Shown piece after piece: positions 26,721-36,925 of a stretch of 58,662 bases of DNA (its first letter is position 1; the number at the start of each line of letters is the position of its first letter). A model generated the notes under the pieces. The model made no database searches and was not told the origin of the DNA. It saw only the letters and a program-made list of their open reading frames with translations. A program made the translations under genes and the position numbers. Source of the stretch: Mesorhizobium sp. (GTDB lineage Bacteria; Pseudomonadota; Alphaproteobacteria; Rhizobiales; Rhizobiaceae); NCBI RefSeq assembly GCF_005063415.1, contig NZ_SUEG01000016.1, forward strand, positions 1 through 58,662, written 5' to 3'.

Positions 26721-28558
26721 GGCACATCCTCCTGCTTCTGCAGCAGCCATGTGCGGGTTCGCACAAAGCCGTTTATTCCAGCGTGACGGGCAAACAGCCG
26801 TGCCAGCAGGGCCGAAAGCAGCAAGGTGCTCTGCCCCGCCAGGACAGACTGATCGACATGCAATGTCACCTCCGTGCCTCGTCCGAAGCACATCGGCCCA
26901 TCGATCTGCAGTCGTTCGATGACCGACCGGGAGTCGATGCGCACGATCGAGTGCACATTGCGGGCGAGGTTCGGGTCACCCCTGTCGGCGTAGAGCTCAA
27001 GCAGCGCATGCAGCGGGTCGACGCCGCGCCCTTCCTTTGCAAGGCTTAGAAAGTTGAGCGCGAGCTGCGCTACAAGCCGCCAGGCGAGATTGTCGGCTCG
27101 CGATTCACCCGCCGCGCCCGCCGGCAGTGCTGCAGGGATGGCTGGGCGAGGCGGGCGCAATGCGCCGAGAAGCCGGATCATTTCGACCGGATCGCCGGCT
27201 TCCAGCGTCAAGGTAGGGTTGTCGTCAAGGATTGGCAGATCGCGGTTAGTGCAGAGCGCCACGATATCGACGCGCTTCAGCGGCCGGTTAGGCGGATTTT
27301 CCGCTGGGCGGGAAATCGCCAGGAAAACGTCATCGCCGGTGTATGAAGTGCGGGTGAGGCCGTCGCGCCGTTCCTCCTCCGTCGGGCGACGTGGGCGCCG
27401 TTCGGTGGAATAAACCCAACCGCTGCCGCGGTTCTGACCCAGGCTGAAGAGCTCCGGGATTGCGGCGTCGCTCCCCTCGCTGTCGGCGTCCTCGACGCGG
27501 GTAACCCGATAGATTTCGAAGTCCCGCGCTCGCGTGCGGTCGGCATGCAGCACCTGCCGCGTCTTGCGCGGGTCGAGCTCGACGACGTTGCACTCACGTT
27601 CGAACAGATTGATGATCGGCGTTGCGAAAAGTTCAAAATCGGCCGCCGCCAGATCGGCAAGTTCAGGCACCGGACGCCTGAAGATGAAGATTATCTCGAG
27701 CTCGGCTGTGCATCTGCGCACGATGGGCTGCAACCCCGAAATCCGAGCATAGTGAAAGCGCTCCGGCATCATGAAGTATTCGCGCAGAAGACGGTATCCT
27801 TCGAACGTCGGACGTGTGCGAGGCATCAGAGCCTCGTCATCGCTGATGCCAACCATTTCAGGTACCGGCAACGCCGATATTGGGTTGGCCTTGCCTTCCG
27901 GTCGTGCACCAACGGCTGAGCAGGCGCCGAAAATCGCGTCGAAAAGCAGTGGTGCCTTGGTGCGCGCGGCAAAGTAAAGATCAAGCCGGTCGAGCGACAG
28001 TTCGTCGAGCTTGCCTTTTCCAGTACGGGCCAGCGTGATGCGAAGCGCCGCCTCGCCATCCACACCGCCGATCCGCGTGATGCCGGCTGCCGCCAAGGCG
28101 CTGCGATCCTGAAAATAGTCGACCGAGGTGATGGCTATCGGCCACAGCGTGAGGTCCTGGGCGGTGGTGAACGTGCAACGCGTCGAAAGGCCAGGCTGGA
28201 GGCTGGAAACCAGCCGCGTATTGCGCTTGACGACATGGCCCCCAATCATTGTCTGGACCTGCTGGCCGGGTTTGAGCACTACCATGGCGGTTGCCGGCGC
28301 CGGCGTGACAAGGTCAGGATAGAGAAAATCAAGGACGGCGCGCGAGAAGCGCGAGCGTTCCGCATCGACCTTGAGCCGGGTCCGCGCGGCCAAGAAAGCA
28401 ACGCCGTCAAGCAGCCGCTCGACATAGGGGTCCGGACAGGGGACCGTATCGAGTGAAAGGTTGCGCGCCACCGCCGGATGCATGTCGGCGAATTCTGCCG
28501 CGAGCGCACGGATATGGGTCAGTTCCTCCTCGTAATATTCTACGAAGACCCGATCCAT
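26684..28558 (-). CDS. tssF: TssF baseplate protein
   Basis: A 624-residue TssF (ImpG/VasA). The N-terminus FVEYYEEELTHIRALAAEFA and the DPYVERLLDGVAFLAARTR motif are diagnostic. It forms the T6SS baseplate wedge with TssG and TssE. The length is normal, and it starts 1 bp after the tssE stop. Nothing odd is seen. Confidence 0.96.
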   Translation of the reverse strand: MDRVFVEYYEEELTHIRALAAEFADMHPAVARNLSLDTVPCPDPYVERLLDGVAFLAARTRLKVDAERSRFSRAVLDFLYPDLVTPAPATAMVVLKPGQQVQTMIGGHVVKRNTRLVSSLQPGLSTRCTFTTAQDLTLWPIAITSVDYFQDRSALAAAGITRIGGVDGEAALRITLARTGKGKLDELSLDRLDLYFAARTKAPLLFDAIFGACSAVGARPEGKANPISALPVPEMVGISDDEALMPRTRPTFEGYRLLREYFMMPERFHYARISGLQPIVRRCTAELEIIFIFRRPVPELADLAAADFELFATPIINLFERECNVVELDPRKTRQVLHADRTRARDFEIYRVTRVEDADSEGSDAAIPELFSLGQNRGSGWVYSTERRPRRPTEEERRDGLTRTSYTGDDVFLAISRPAENPPNRPLKRVDIVALCTNRDLPILDDNPTLTLEAGDPVEMIRLLGALRPPRPAIPAALPAGAAGESRADNLAWRLVAQLALNFLSLAKEGRGVDPLHALLELYADRGDPNLARNVHSIVRIDSRSVIERLQIDGPMCFGRGTEVTLHVDQSVLAGQSTLLLSALLARLFARHAGINGFVRTRTWLLQKQEDVPWPMTPGNRYLI

Positions 28559-28559
28559 C

Positions 28560-29321
28560 TCAGGCTTCCCTAAATTCGGTCCGAGCCAAGCCGTTATCGA
28601 GATTGATCGTGGTGCGCAGGCGCATGCGTTCGGGCGTCGGCGTCATGATCAACACCGCATCTATCTCGATCTTCAGGCCCACGGTTTTGTCGCCGAGGGT
28701 TACCGTAACCTTTGTTGCACTGTCCTTGAGACGCGGCTCGAAGGTTGCAAGCACCGAGCGGATCTCGCGCGCCAGGGCCTCGCGATCGAAGTCGCGGGAG
28801 GAACGGCCCGAGAAGGAAGGCACTCCGTAATTGACGACGCTGCGACGCACCTCCGGAAAATCGGCGAGCGACGGCGGGTTGCCCGCGGCCTGTTCGCTTT
28901 CAAGGTCGGAAAGAAGCGGAACGGCCTCGAAACGCTCGGTGTTGAACAAAGCCTCGACATCGCGCCGCACGGCTTCCTTGAGCACACGAGCCGACACCAC
29001 CACGCCACGGCTTTCGATTTCAGCGCGGTGCTGGCTCTGAAAGGCCAGGCGATGCAGACGCCGCTTCTGGTCGGCCGTCAACTCCGCGTCGGCGTCGATG
29101 AGCCGCGCGCTGGCCGCAACAAGATTGTCCAGCCGCTCCGCGCCAAGCTCGTCCTGCAGTGCCTGGCGCAGCCCGTCTATCTCGGAGGTCATACCCGGCA
29201 GATCGTTTACGAGGCGGTCCCATAAAGAGGGCTGGACCGCTTCGCGCTTTGCTCGCGAGCTGCCGCTACCCAGCGACTTGTCCGCGCCGGGCCGCCGGGC
29301 CTCACTTGCCGACATAGACAT
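28560..29321 (-). CDS. tssE: TssE baseplate protein (gp25-like), with a longer N-terminal half
   Basis: A 253-residue TssE (ImpF). The C-terminal gp25-like domain contains RRDVEALFNT (about 127-136), the FPEVRRSVVNYGVPSFSG motif and a final beta-rich part. The PSLWDRL opening (about 32-38) is normally followed within about 30 residues by the LNT motif. Here nearly 90 residues separate them, so the protein is longer than the usual 140-180. The start at 29321 overlaps the end of hcp by 20 nt, and ATG 29315 is an equally possible start. It should sit at the sheath-baseplate junction. Confidence 0.9.
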   Translation of the reverse strand: MSMSASEARRPGADKSLGSGSSRAKREAVQPSLWDRLVNDLPGMTSEIDGLRQALQDELGAERLDNLVAASARLIDADAELTADQKRRLHRLAFQSQHRAEIESRGVVVSARVLKEAVRRDVEALFNTERFEAVPLLSDLESEQAAGNPPSLADFPEVRRSVVNYGVPSFSGRSSRDFDREALAREIRSVLATFEPRLKDSATKVTVTLGDKTVGLKIEIDAVLIMTPTPERMRLRTTINLDNGLARTEFREA

Positions 29322-29763
29322 CCATTTCGATTTCGTCGTTGTCGTCGTAGACGAACTTTATCTTCTTGTAGGCAAAGCTGACCTCTTCCTCGATCAGGTC
29401 TTCTTCATCCTCGGCCTGCGACATGTCGTATTCCATGATCGAGGCGTCGGTGAGTGTGACGACCAGGTAATCCTTGGTCTCGCCATCAATGGTCCGCCGT
29501 GCCGAAAACACGACTTCGTCCAGGGCCTTGTTTTCGAACAGCGCCTTTTTCAGGTAGGGCGAAGACTTGTCATAGTGCTTGGTGAACTTGATCATACCCA
29601 AGGACACGCGACCGCGACGCGAGAGCGAATTTGGATCATAGGGTGCGATCATCTTGTAATCGACGCCATGGATTTCGATTTCGTCCTCATGGCCATCTCG
29701 AGTGCTTGGACCCTTGATATCCGGAACCTTTAGAAAGCCATCAATCTTCGTATTTGTGGGCAT
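29302..29763 (-). CDS. hcp: Hcp tube protein (TssD)
   Basis: A 153-residue Hcp. The N-terminus reads KVPDIKGPSTRDGHEDEIEI, followed by IKFTKHYDKSSPYLKKAL and a final ISF-like strand (EEEVSFAYKKIKFVY), as in the family. Hcp hexamers stack into the inner tube and are secreted. It lies between tssC (46-bp gap) and tssE (overlap) and is the only hcp in the window. Length is typical, with no fused toxin domain. Confidence 0.95.
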   Translation of the reverse strand: MPTNTKIDGFLKVPDIKGPSTRDGHEDEIEIHGVDYKMIAPYDPNSLSRRGRVSLGMIKFTKHYDKSSPYLKKALFENKALDEVVFSARRTIDGETKDYLVVTLTDASIMEYDMSQAEDEEDLIEEEVSFAYKKIKFVYDDNDEIEMDVYVGK

Positions 29764-29809
29764 TGTGTTTCTCCACCGCTTTCAAAAACCAAGATGTTGT
29801 TGCTGCAAA

Positions 29810-31312
29810 TCAAGTCTTCACCGACGGAAGTTCCGAAACCAGTCGGAGCGAGGCATTGATACCCTCCAGCTGATAATGCGGGCGCAGATAGAAGCGGGCA
29901 TTGTAGTAGCCGGGGCGCCCTTCCACGCTGTCGACCTGAACCTCGGCGGCGGCGAGCGGGCGCTTGGCGCGCGCCTTGTCGTCGGCAAAGGCCGGGTTGG
30001 CCAGCACATACCGGTTGATCCATTCGGTCAGCCAGATCTGCATGTCGGAGCGCTCCTTGAACGAACCGACCTTGTCGCGCGCGATCGCCTTGAGGTAGTG
30101 GGCAAAGCGCGAGACCGGGAAAAGGTACGGCAGGTTGGCGCTCAGCCGCTCGTTGGCCTGCGCATCGGGGTCGACCAGCCGTCCCGCCCTTGTCTCGTCG
30201 TCCTGCAGCGAATGGGCGCCAATGAAGGCGGCGAGATCGGTGTTCTTTCGATGCAGGATGGGCATCAGGCCGAGCTTGGCCAGCTCCGCCTCGCGCCGGT
30301 CGTCGATGGCGACCTCCGTCGGACATTTCATCGCTATCGAGCCATCATCGGTCGGGAAGCTGTGCACTGGCAGGTTAAGGACCGTGCCGCCATTTTCGAC
30401 GCCGCGGATCTGCGTGCCCCAGCCATAGAGCTTGTGGCTGCGGTTTATGTTCACGCCCATCGGGAAGGCGGCGTTCATCCAAACATATTTGTTGTGGTCG
30501 CCATGCACCTCCTCCTCGAAGGTGAAGCCCTTCACCGGAACGGTATCGGTGCCATACGGCAACCGTGCCAGAACGCGAGGCATGGTCAGGCCGATGTAGC
30601 GTGCATCCTCGCTCTCGCGCAGCGACTGCCACGAGGCATAGGCGGGGTTGGAGACGATCTGCTGCAGGTCCTGCGGGTTCGGCAATTCCTGCCAGCTGTC
30701 CATGCGGAACAGGCGAGGCGAGGCAGCTGCGATAAAAGGCGTGTGCGCTGAGGCGCAGATGCCGGAGATGTTGCGCAGCAGACCGACGTCGCGCGGGTGG
30801 TTGGAAAATTCGTAGGCACCAATCACACAGCCGATCGGCTCGCCGCCAAGCATCGAATACTCGTCCGTGTAGACTTTCTTGAAGATCGGGCTCTGATCCC
30901 ACATCTGGCCCTCATAATCCTCAAGCGTGTCGGCCAGCTGCTCCTTGGAAATGTTCATCACCCGGATCTTCAGCTTCTGATCCGTCTCGGTATTGTTGAC
31001 GAGATACCACAGGCCACGCCATGTTCCCTCCATTTCGCGCACTTCCGGCGCGTGCAGGATCTCGTTGACTTGTTCGGAAAGCATCTTGTCGATCCCGGCG
31101 ATCAGCGACTTGATCGACTTGATCGCATTCGACGAGATGGTCGTGGTATCGGAACGCGTCTGCGCTGCAAGTGCGAGATTGCGCACCAATTGCTGCAGCT
31201 TTTCACTGTCGTCCTTCTTGACCTTGAAATCCTTCTCGAGGAGCCCGCTGAATTCTCCAAGATCGATGGTTTCCGCCTCGGCGACGGCGGCGGTTTTTTG
31301 CTGTTCGGCCAT
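29810..31312 (-). CDS. tssC: TssC large sheath subunit
   Basis: A 500-residue TssC (VipB/ImpC). Conserved stretches include EVREMEGTWRGLWYLV and the IGAYEFSNHPRDVGLL motif. It forms the contractile sheath with TssB and is recycled by ClpV. ATG 31312 is preferred, since AGGGGA lies 6 nt upstream. ATG 31318, which overlaps the tssB stop, has no spacing for that ribosome site and would add two residues. The reading is intact throughout. Confidence 0.96.
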   Translation of the reverse strand: MAEQQKTAAVAEAETIDLGEFSGLLEKDFKVKKDDSEKLQQLVRNLALAAQTRSDTTTISSNAIKSIKSLIAGIDKMLSEQVNEILHAPEVREMEGTWRGLWYLVNNTETDQKLKIRVMNISKEQLADTLEDYEGQMWDQSPIFKKVYTDEYSMLGGEPIGCVIGAYEFSNHPRDVGLLRNISGICASAHTPFIAAASPRLFRMDSWQELPNPQDLQQIVSNPAYASWQSLRESEDARYIGLTMPRVLARLPYGTDTVPVKGFTFEEEVHGDHNKYVWMNAAFPMGVNINRSHKLYGWGTQIRGVENGGTVLNLPVHSFPTDDGSIAMKCPTEVAIDDRREAELAKLGLMPILHRKNTDLAAFIGAHSLQDDETRAGRLVDPDAQANERLSANLPYLFPVSRFAHYLKAIARDKVGSFKERSDMQIWLTEWINRYVLANPAFADDKARAKRPLAAAEVQVDSVEGRPGYYNARFYLRPHYQLEGINASLRLVSELPSVKT

Positions 31313-31314
31313 GG

Positions 31315-31851
31315 TCATTCCCCTGCCTTGTCGTCCGCCAGTGCCTGGCTGGCGATCTGGCCAAGAAGCGGTTGATTGTTCAGCAGTTGCGCAATGCGCT
31401 TTTCGGCGTCGACGCGCCCGTCCATGAATCCGAGAAGTTCCTCGAGTTGGCGGCGCATCTTGAGGATTTCGGCCAATTGGGGCACTTGCTCGGCAATCTT
31501 GTCCGGCGCAAAATCGCCCATCTTGGTGAAGGTAAGATCGAGCGCCAGTTCCTCGTCCCGCTCGGCGCCTTCAGCCTGGGGCAGCGTATTCTTCACGCGG
31601 GCTTTGACGCGTGGTCCAAGTGCCTCCATGAAACGCGGAAACCGGTTCGCATCGGTCTCGACAAAGGAGCGGTCCAGCACCGACTTCGCCGCTTCCTTCG
31701 TCTGCGAAGCCCCCGAAAGGTCGGCCATGACGGCCATGACAAACGGCAGCTCGATGGTCGTTGGACTGCCGTAGGTTTCCACGTCATAGGCGATCTGCAC
31801 CCGCGGCGCGCGATTTCGTTCGATGACCTTGGCTTTGCTTTCGGCTGGCAT
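31315..31851 (-). CDS. tssB: TssB small sheath subunit
   Basis: A 178-residue TssB (VipA/ImpB). The N-terminal RNRAPRVQIAYDVETYG and ELPFVMAVMADLSG segments are the family signature. It pairs with TssC in the contractile sheath. It starts 6 bp after tssA and its stop lies next to the tssC start, so the two sheath subunits are translationally coupled. Confidence 0.96.
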   Translation of the reverse strand: MPAESKAKVIERNRAPRVQIAYDVETYGSPTTIELPFVMAVMADLSGASQTKEAAKSVLDRSFVETDANRFPRFMEALGPRVKARVKNTLPQAEGAERDEELALDLTFTKMGDFAPDKIAEQVPQLAEILKMRRQLEELLGFMDGRVDAEKRIAQLLNNQPLLGQIASQALADDKAGE

Positions 31852-31857
31852 TGCTTG

Positions 31858-33036
31858 CTACCTTTCATCCTTCTGAGCCGTCTTCTTGGCATCGGGAACG
31901 CCGGCAAGAAGCCGGAACTCCTTCAGTCCCGACGGGGCGAGATCTTCCATCAGTTCAACAAAATCCATATGCACCATCCGGCGAACACGGCGGGCGAGGT
32001 GGGGGATCGGGCTCGATGGTTCGGTGCGGTCATAAAAGGCGACGACGAGGTCCAGGCATTTCACCACGTCGTCGCGCGAAGAAATCCGGTCGGGGAGTCC
32101 GGTGCTCGAGTCCGCGTAGCTAGCCACACTTGCCATTGTATCGGCTCCATGACCGTTTCGGGCAGGCATTACCGGTTCTGCAGGCGAAGGGGACGGCTTT
32201 GCCGAGCCATTCGCCATCGCGCCGGCAGCCGAGTTGCGCTCGAGGGTTGTCAGCAAACGCTGCAGGAACCGTTTTAATTCCGGAATGGTGGTCCCGCCGC
32301 TGCCTTCAAGGCGAGCGTTGAGGGCTGTCTCGACCGCTTCCAGTGCCGCGACCGCCGCGCGCGCATCGGCGATGAGCGACTGCATTTCCTCATTGGCTTG
32401 ATCCGCCTGTGCCGCGCACCCGGCACGAACCCGGTTCAACAGTTGTCCGTGCGCACTGACAAGCGCTGCCTTTTCGGCCGCATTCAATCCTGACGCTGCT
32501 TCTTGCAGCATAACGCGGTCGTCGAGCGCAGCGTGTTCCAGGTCCCGTCCGCTGATCGGCCCGATCGAGCGTGGCGCAAAGAAAGTCATTTGCCGCAGGT
32601 TGGCCAGCAGCCCGTCCTGACCGTTTTGAAGGTCGAGCAGCGCGTTGATGCGACGCAAGGCGGCCTGGCGAGGCGACGTGTTGGGCCGCAGCGCCGGGTG
32701 CATGCTTTCCCAATGCTGGTCGAATGTCCGCCCAATAAGCGTCAGACCCTGCGCCAAGCCGGCCAGTCCCTGCTCGTGGGCCAGTGCGCGTGTGACAATT
32801 ACAATCAGGCGCAGGTCGCGGCCACGCGCGCGCAATTCCTCGGCCTTGGTGAGCACTGCTGGCCAGTCGACGGGAATGGTGCTTTGCGAGACCGGCCTGT
32901 TGTTGCCGTCATGGACAACCTTGACCTGGGGCTCCGTCAGGCGCTCCAGTTCGTGAAACGCCGGATCGTTACGCAAATCCTCTCCCGACGGATTTTCACC
33001 GTCGAGCGGAGCAAGCCAGAGTGCGACGTCGATCAC
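31858..33036 (-). CDS. tssA: TssA cap/baseplate protein, first gene of the T6SS operon
   Basis: A 392-residue TssA with the ImpA N-terminal domain (WLAPLDGENPSGEDLRNDP at about 7-25) and a C-terminal region ending in a short helical segment (VRRMVHMDFVELMEDLAP). TssA primes baseplate and sheath assembly. A GTG start at 33036 has GGGGGA 6 nt upstream. It is the first gene of the long minus-strand operon and is divergent from tssH. Confidence 0.93.
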   Translation of the reverse strand: MIDVALWLAPLDGENPSGEDLRNDPAFHELERLTEPQVKVVHDGNNRPVSQSTIPVDWPAVLTKAEELRARGRDLRLIVIVTRALAHEQGLAGLAQGLTLIGRTFDQHWESMHPALRPNTSPRQAALRRINALLDLQNGQDGLLANLRQMTFFAPRSIGPISGRDLEHAALDDRVMLQEAASGLNAAEKAALVSAHGQLLNRVRAGCAAQADQANEEMQSLIADARAAVAALEAVETALNARLEGSGGTTIPELKRFLQRLLTTLERNSAAGAMANGSAKPSPSPAEPVMPARNGHGADTMASVASYADSSTGLPDRISSRDDVVKCLDLVVAFYDRTEPSSPIPHLARRVRRMVHMDFVELMEDLAPSGLKEFRLLAGVPDAKKTAQKDER

Positions 33037-33373
33037 ACCGATCCCCCAGTCACCGGCCCTGAGGCCGACCTGCCCCTACGTTATCACACGGTTGCGCTTT
33101 TCCACAATTCAGCGAGTGCGGAAAAAATTAACAAAAGCTAATGCAGCCTTGTCTTGATTGTGGAATCCGGGGGCGTGATTGGCGAGCCCTGGACCAGGAA
33201 TGCGTCGTGCTGGGATGTCAGGACCCGCGTTGTTTGCGGCCGGCGATGCAGGATCTTCCACCAATGATGGGAGCCCACATAATCGGGCATTGAAACCTTT
33301 GTTCATCCCGCACTTTGTCAAGCGGCTGCTTATGTGGCAGGTTATCCACTTGCAGAATGCAGGAGCACGTTCG
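33037..33373. promoter_or_regulatory. Divergent control region between tssA and tssH
   Basis: This 337-bp region separates the divergent tssA operon and tssH and must hold both promoters. It contains an AT-rich tract around 33118-33142 in an otherwise GC-rich setting. I looked for a sigma-54 box and found only a TGGCAG...CTTGC pair at 33332-33350 with wrong spacing. A TTGTGG/GATAAC pair facing tssA is weak. A reading frame covers most of the region in the tssH direction, but the family similarity begins only at 33374. Confidence 0.5.
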
Positions 33374-36124
33374 ATGGAACAGCGCCGGTCATCGCAGAGT
33401 TTCAAGCGCAAGGAACTGGTCGGCAAGCTCAATCCTCTAGGGTTGCGCGCCTTCAAGGCAGCGGCCGACAGTGCCAAGCTGCGCGGCAATCCTTACGTCG
33501 AACTCGTCCACTTCATCGAGCAGCTGGTGCTCTCCGACCGCTCGGATGTGCAAATGATGATCGCCGATGCGGGACTGGATGCGAGCCGACTTACGGCCGA
33601 TATGACGCGTGCGGTGGACAAGCTGCCTTATGGCGCAACCTCGATCGAAGAGTTTTCCGACCATATCTTCCACGCCATCCAGGAGGCCTGGAATCTGGCA
33701 ACACTGGAATTCGGCGTGGAGGAGGTCCGCAGTGCACATGTTCTGCTTGCTTGCCTGAAGACACCGGTGCTGGAAGGCCTGCTGTCGAAGATCAGCGGCG
33801 AGTTCGACAAGATCGACGCCGACGCCGTCGTGGCGCGCTTCGCCGATGTCACGGAGGGCTCACTCGAAGCCGGCGCTGCGCCAACGGTCACCGCGACAGA
33901 GGCGCCGCGGCGGGCTCCGAGCGGGGATTCGGCACTGGCCAAATATGCCACCGACCTGACCCAGCGCGCCCGCGACGGAAAGATCGACCCGGTCGTCGGC
34001 CGCGATCCGGAGATCAGGCAGATTGTCGACATATTGATGCGACGGCGGCAGAACAATCCGATCCTGACCGGCGAGGCGGGCGTCGGCAAGACTGCAGTCG
34101 TGGAGGGTTTTGCTCTGCGCATCGCCAAAGGCGATGTGCCGCCTCCACTGCAGGGAGTGAGCGTGCGCATGCTCGACGTCGGATTGATGCAGGCAGGCGC
34201 AAGCGTAAAAGGTGAATTCGAAAAACGGCTGAAGGCCGTAATCGACGAAGTTCAATCCTCTGAAGCGCCGGTCATCCTCTTCATCGACGAAGCCCATACC
34301 CTGATAGGCGCCGGTGGTGCTGCCGGAACCGGCGACGCTGCCAATCTGCTCAAGCCGGCGCTGGCGCGCGGTGAACTTCGCACGATAGCGGCAACGACCT
34401 GGGCGGAATACAAGCAGCACATCGAGAAAGACCCGGCACTGACCCGCCGCTTCCAGGTGATAAAGATCGACGAGCCTTCGGAATCGGTTGCCATCCTCAT
34501 GTTGCGCGGCGTGGCTGGCGTTCTCGAACAGCACCACAAGGTCCAGATATTGGATGAGGCGATCGACGCGGCGGTCGCCCTGTCGCATCGCTACATCCCG
34601 GCGCGGCAGCTGCCGGACAAGGCGGTCAGCCTTCTCGACACCGCCTGCGCGCGTGTCGCCGTATCGCAGCACGCCACGCCGGCCGAGGTCGAGGACATTA
34701 TGCGCCGTCGCCAGGCGCTGGAGGTCGAGCGCGGCATTATCGGCCGCGAGGCTGCAATCGGCATCGAAGTGGCCGAGCGGCAGGCACGGGTCGAGGCCGG
34801 ACTTGCCGAGACCGAACGCACGCTCGCAGCCGCGCAGCAGCGCTGGGAGCGCGAAAAGGCGCTGGTGGCGGAGATACTCGAACTGCGTGCCAGGCTGCGC
34901 GGTGACGGCGTGCCGCTCGATGCTGTGGAAGGGCAGGAGGCCGCCACTGAGACAGAGAGCGTCGAGGTGCCAGGGACCGAACAGTCCAGTGCCGGGACGA
35001 AGGTTCCGGCGGCAGATGGTACTCCGCCTCCCGATCCGGCTGCCGATCTCGCTCGGCTGCGCGAACTGATGAGCGAACTGGCCGAGGCGCAAGGCGAAAC
35101 ACCGCTGATCCTGCCATCGGTCGATCGCAACGCCGTGGCGGCCGTGGTTCAGGACTGGACGGGCATCCCGACGGGGCGGATGCTGTCGAGTCAGACCGAG
35201 AAGGCGCTGCGGCTCGCGGCCACTCTGTCCGAGCGCGTTGTCGGACAGGATCACGCCATGGAGATGATCGCCAAGCGCGTGCAGACCAGCCGCGCCGGTC
35301 TCGGCGCTCCGGAAAAGCCGGTGGGTGTATTCCTGCTTTGCGGTCCCTCGGGCGTCGGCAAGACCGAAACCGCCTTGGCACTGGCCGAAACGCTCTACGG
35401 CGGAGAGCAGAACCTGATCTCGATCAACATGTCCGAATTCCAGGAGGCGCATACGGTCTCCACCTTGAAGGGCGCGCCGCCCGGATATGTCGGCTATGGC
35501 AAAGGCGGAATTCTCACCGAGGCGGTGCGACGCAAGCCCTACTCGGTGATCCTGCTCGACGAGGTCGAGAAGGCGCATCCGGACGTGCACGAAATCTTCT
35601 TCCAGGTCTTTGATAAAGGGATGATGGACGACAGTGAAGGCCGACGGATCGATTTCAAGAACACGCTGATCCTTCTCACGTCGAATGTCGGCTCCGAAGT
35701 CATCATGGACCGGACAAGGAACGGGGCGGAACGGGCAGGGCTCGACGAATTGGACACCGCGTTGCGCAGTCCGTTGCTGAAGGTCTTTCCTGCGGCCTTT
35801 CTCGGCCGGGTGGTGACCATCCCTTACTTCCCGCTTTCGGATTCGATGATTGAAGCGATCGCTCGTCACCAGTTCGCCAAGATTGCTCGCCGGCTGCGCG
35901 CAACCAACGATGCGGAATTGGTCATCGGCGATGGTGTCATGGATCTGGTCAAGGCCCGCTGCACGGAGATCGAATCCGGCGGCAGGATGATCGACGCCAT
36001 TCTGACCAACACTCTTCTTCCGGAATTGAGCCGCGGCGTGCTGAACCGGTCGCTCACTGGCGAAAAGATGACGAAGGTGACGGTTGGCGCCTCAGCCCAA
36101 GGGTTTACCTATTCCTTCGAATAA
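33374..36124 (+). CDS. tssH: TssH/ClpV sheath-recycling AAA+ ATPase
   Basis: A 916-residue ClpV. An N-terminal domain begins [20 protein letters not shown], followed by a first AAA+ module with Walker A GEAGVGKT (233-240), a middle coiled-coil region (about 460-560) with an acidic, Pro-rich insert, and a second module with Walker A GPSGVGKT (657-664). ATG 33374 was chosen because AGGAG lies about 9 nt upstream and family similarity starts there. The frame is open back to 33179. ClpV disassembles contracted TssBC sheaths. It is transcribed alone on the plus strand, divergent from tssA. Confidence 0.95.
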   Translation: MEQRRSSQSFKRKELVGKLNPLGLRAFKAAADSAKLRGNPYVELVHFIEQLVLSDRSDVQMMIADAGLDASRLTADMTRAVDKLPYGATSIEEFSDHIFHAIQEAWNLATLEFGVEEVRSAHVLLACLKTPVLEGLLSKISGEFDKIDADAVVARFADVTEGSLEAGAAPTVTATEAPRRAPSGDSALAKYATDLTQRARDGKIDPVVGRDPEIRQIVDILMRRRQNNPILTGEAGVGKTAVVEGFALRIAKGDVPPPLQGVSVRMLDVGLMQAGASVKGEFEKRLKAVIDEVQSSEAPVILFIDEAHTLIGAGGAAGTGDAANLLKPALARGELRTIAATTWAEYKQHIEKDPALTRRFQVIKIDEPSESVAILMLRGVAGVLEQHHKVQILDEAIDAAVALSHRYIPARQLPDKAVSLLDTACARVAVSQHATPAEVEDIMRRRQALEVERGIIGREAAIGIEVAERQARVEAGLAETERTLAAAQQRWEREKALVAEILELRARLRGDGVPLDAVEGQEAATETESVEVPGTEQSSAGTKVPAADGTPPPDPAADLARLRELMSELAEAQGETPLILPSVDRNAVAAVVQDWTGIPTGRMLSSQTEKALRLAATLSERVVGQDHAMEMIAKRVQTSRAGLGAPEKPVGVFLLCGPSGVGKTETALALAETLYGGEQNLISINMSEFQEAHTVSTLKGAPPGYVGYGKGGILTEAVRRKPYSVILLDEVEKAHPDVHEIFFQVFDKGMMDDSEGRRIDFKNTLILLTSNVGSEVIMDRTRNGAERAGLDELDTALRSPLLKVFPAAFLGRVVTIPYFPLSDSMIEAIARHQFAKIARRLRATNDAELVIGDGVMDLVKARCTEIESGGRMIDAILTNTLLPELSRGVLNRSLTGEKMTKVTVGASAQGFTYSFE

Positions 36125-36253
36125 GAGTGCGAATATTACGGGCGGCTCCTTTCGTCAGCTGTGGCGTTAATCGCTCATGCGGCAGCAAGCCAACACCACC
36201 CATCTTTGCTAGTAAGGGAAGTGGGTCTAAGTAATGCCGCGAAGGAACCCGAT

Positions 36254-36487
36254 ATGGCCGATCCACAGCTCTCAGTCCGTAGCGGCAAGGCGCGTGATCT
36301 TGCGCGCCGCCTGGCTCGCCGTCAAAATCGCACCATTGTGGACGCGGTCGAGCGCGCGCTCGAGTACTACGAGCTCCGAGAGGCCGGTCGTGAGCCTGCT
36401 TCGGTCTTCTATCGGCGTCTTTCAGCGCAATCCGTTACAGACATCGATCTTGACGCAGTGATTCATGAAACCGGATCAGCCGGCTGA
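36254..36487 (+). CDS. VapB-type (Rv0623-like) antitoxin without a toxin
   Basis: A 77-residue protein starting at ATG 36254 with a ribbon-helix-helix-like N-terminus (ADPQLSVRSGKARDLARRLA) and the VERALEYYELREAG segment of Rv0623/PSK-type antitoxins. The last residues after DLDAVIHE diverge from what I would expect, and the reading stops soon after. A VapC PIN toxin usually follows immediately. In all frames of the next 430 bp I see no PIN-domain reading. It looks like an orphan antitoxin left after loss of its partner. Confidence 0.65.
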   Translation: MADPQLSVRSGKARDLARRLARRQNRTIVDAVERALEYYELREAGREPASVFYRRLSAQSVTDIDLDAVIHETGSAG

Positions 36488-36925
36488 ACGGCTGGAGCAA
36501 GGCTGCCCGACTGGCCCAGGCGTTTCGCAAACCGCATCTCTGACTGAAGAAGCTGCTCTGGCTTGCCGATTGATTATGGGTGCTGCTGTTCGCAAGAGGT
36601 GCAGCATAGCGGCATCCGCTGGTACAAAGGAAGATGCGCCGGCGCCGGTCAAGCACGGGGAAAGGGAGCGCCTACGGCAATGTTTCCGTTCTCGCCGTAA
36701 GTGCTGGCAGCTGATCTGATCCGTTCAGAGCCGGCCGCTGTCCAGCCCCGACGGTAGGCACGGCCTTTACGGGCTGCGGCCATCTTGCTGGCTCAGGTCG
36801 CGATGAACACGATGAACAATGACATCAGCTGCTTCGTTGGGGATTGCAGGCAGTGTGCTAAGCGCAGCCGGCACAGAAAGCGCGAAAAAGTGGATAAGTT
36901 GTGCTCGCTGATATGAGTTAAGGCC
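36488..36925. other. 438-bp gap with no gene recognised
   Basis: Short open frames here have no recognisable domain and no good ribosome site. No transposase remnant, tRNA or hairpin terminator was seen. The position suggests decayed remains of the toxin gene that should follow the VapB-type antitoxin, but no homology supports this. Confidence 0.4.

Noticed and set aside
33332..33350. A possible sigma-54 promoter before tssH
   Set aside because: The GG and GC pairs are 14 bp apart instead of 10, so it does not match the -24/-12 arrangement.
33179..33373. An N-terminal extension of TssH of 65 residues
   Set aside because: The frame is open but the sequence does not resemble ClpV. A good ribosome site and family similarity both start at ATG 33374.
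33860..35869. A 669-residue open frame on the minus strand opposite tssH
   Set aside because: It is the complementary frame of a confident ClpV gene with two Walker A motifs. The translated product is His/Arg/Asp-rich with no domain, as expected for an antisense shadow in GC-rich DNA.
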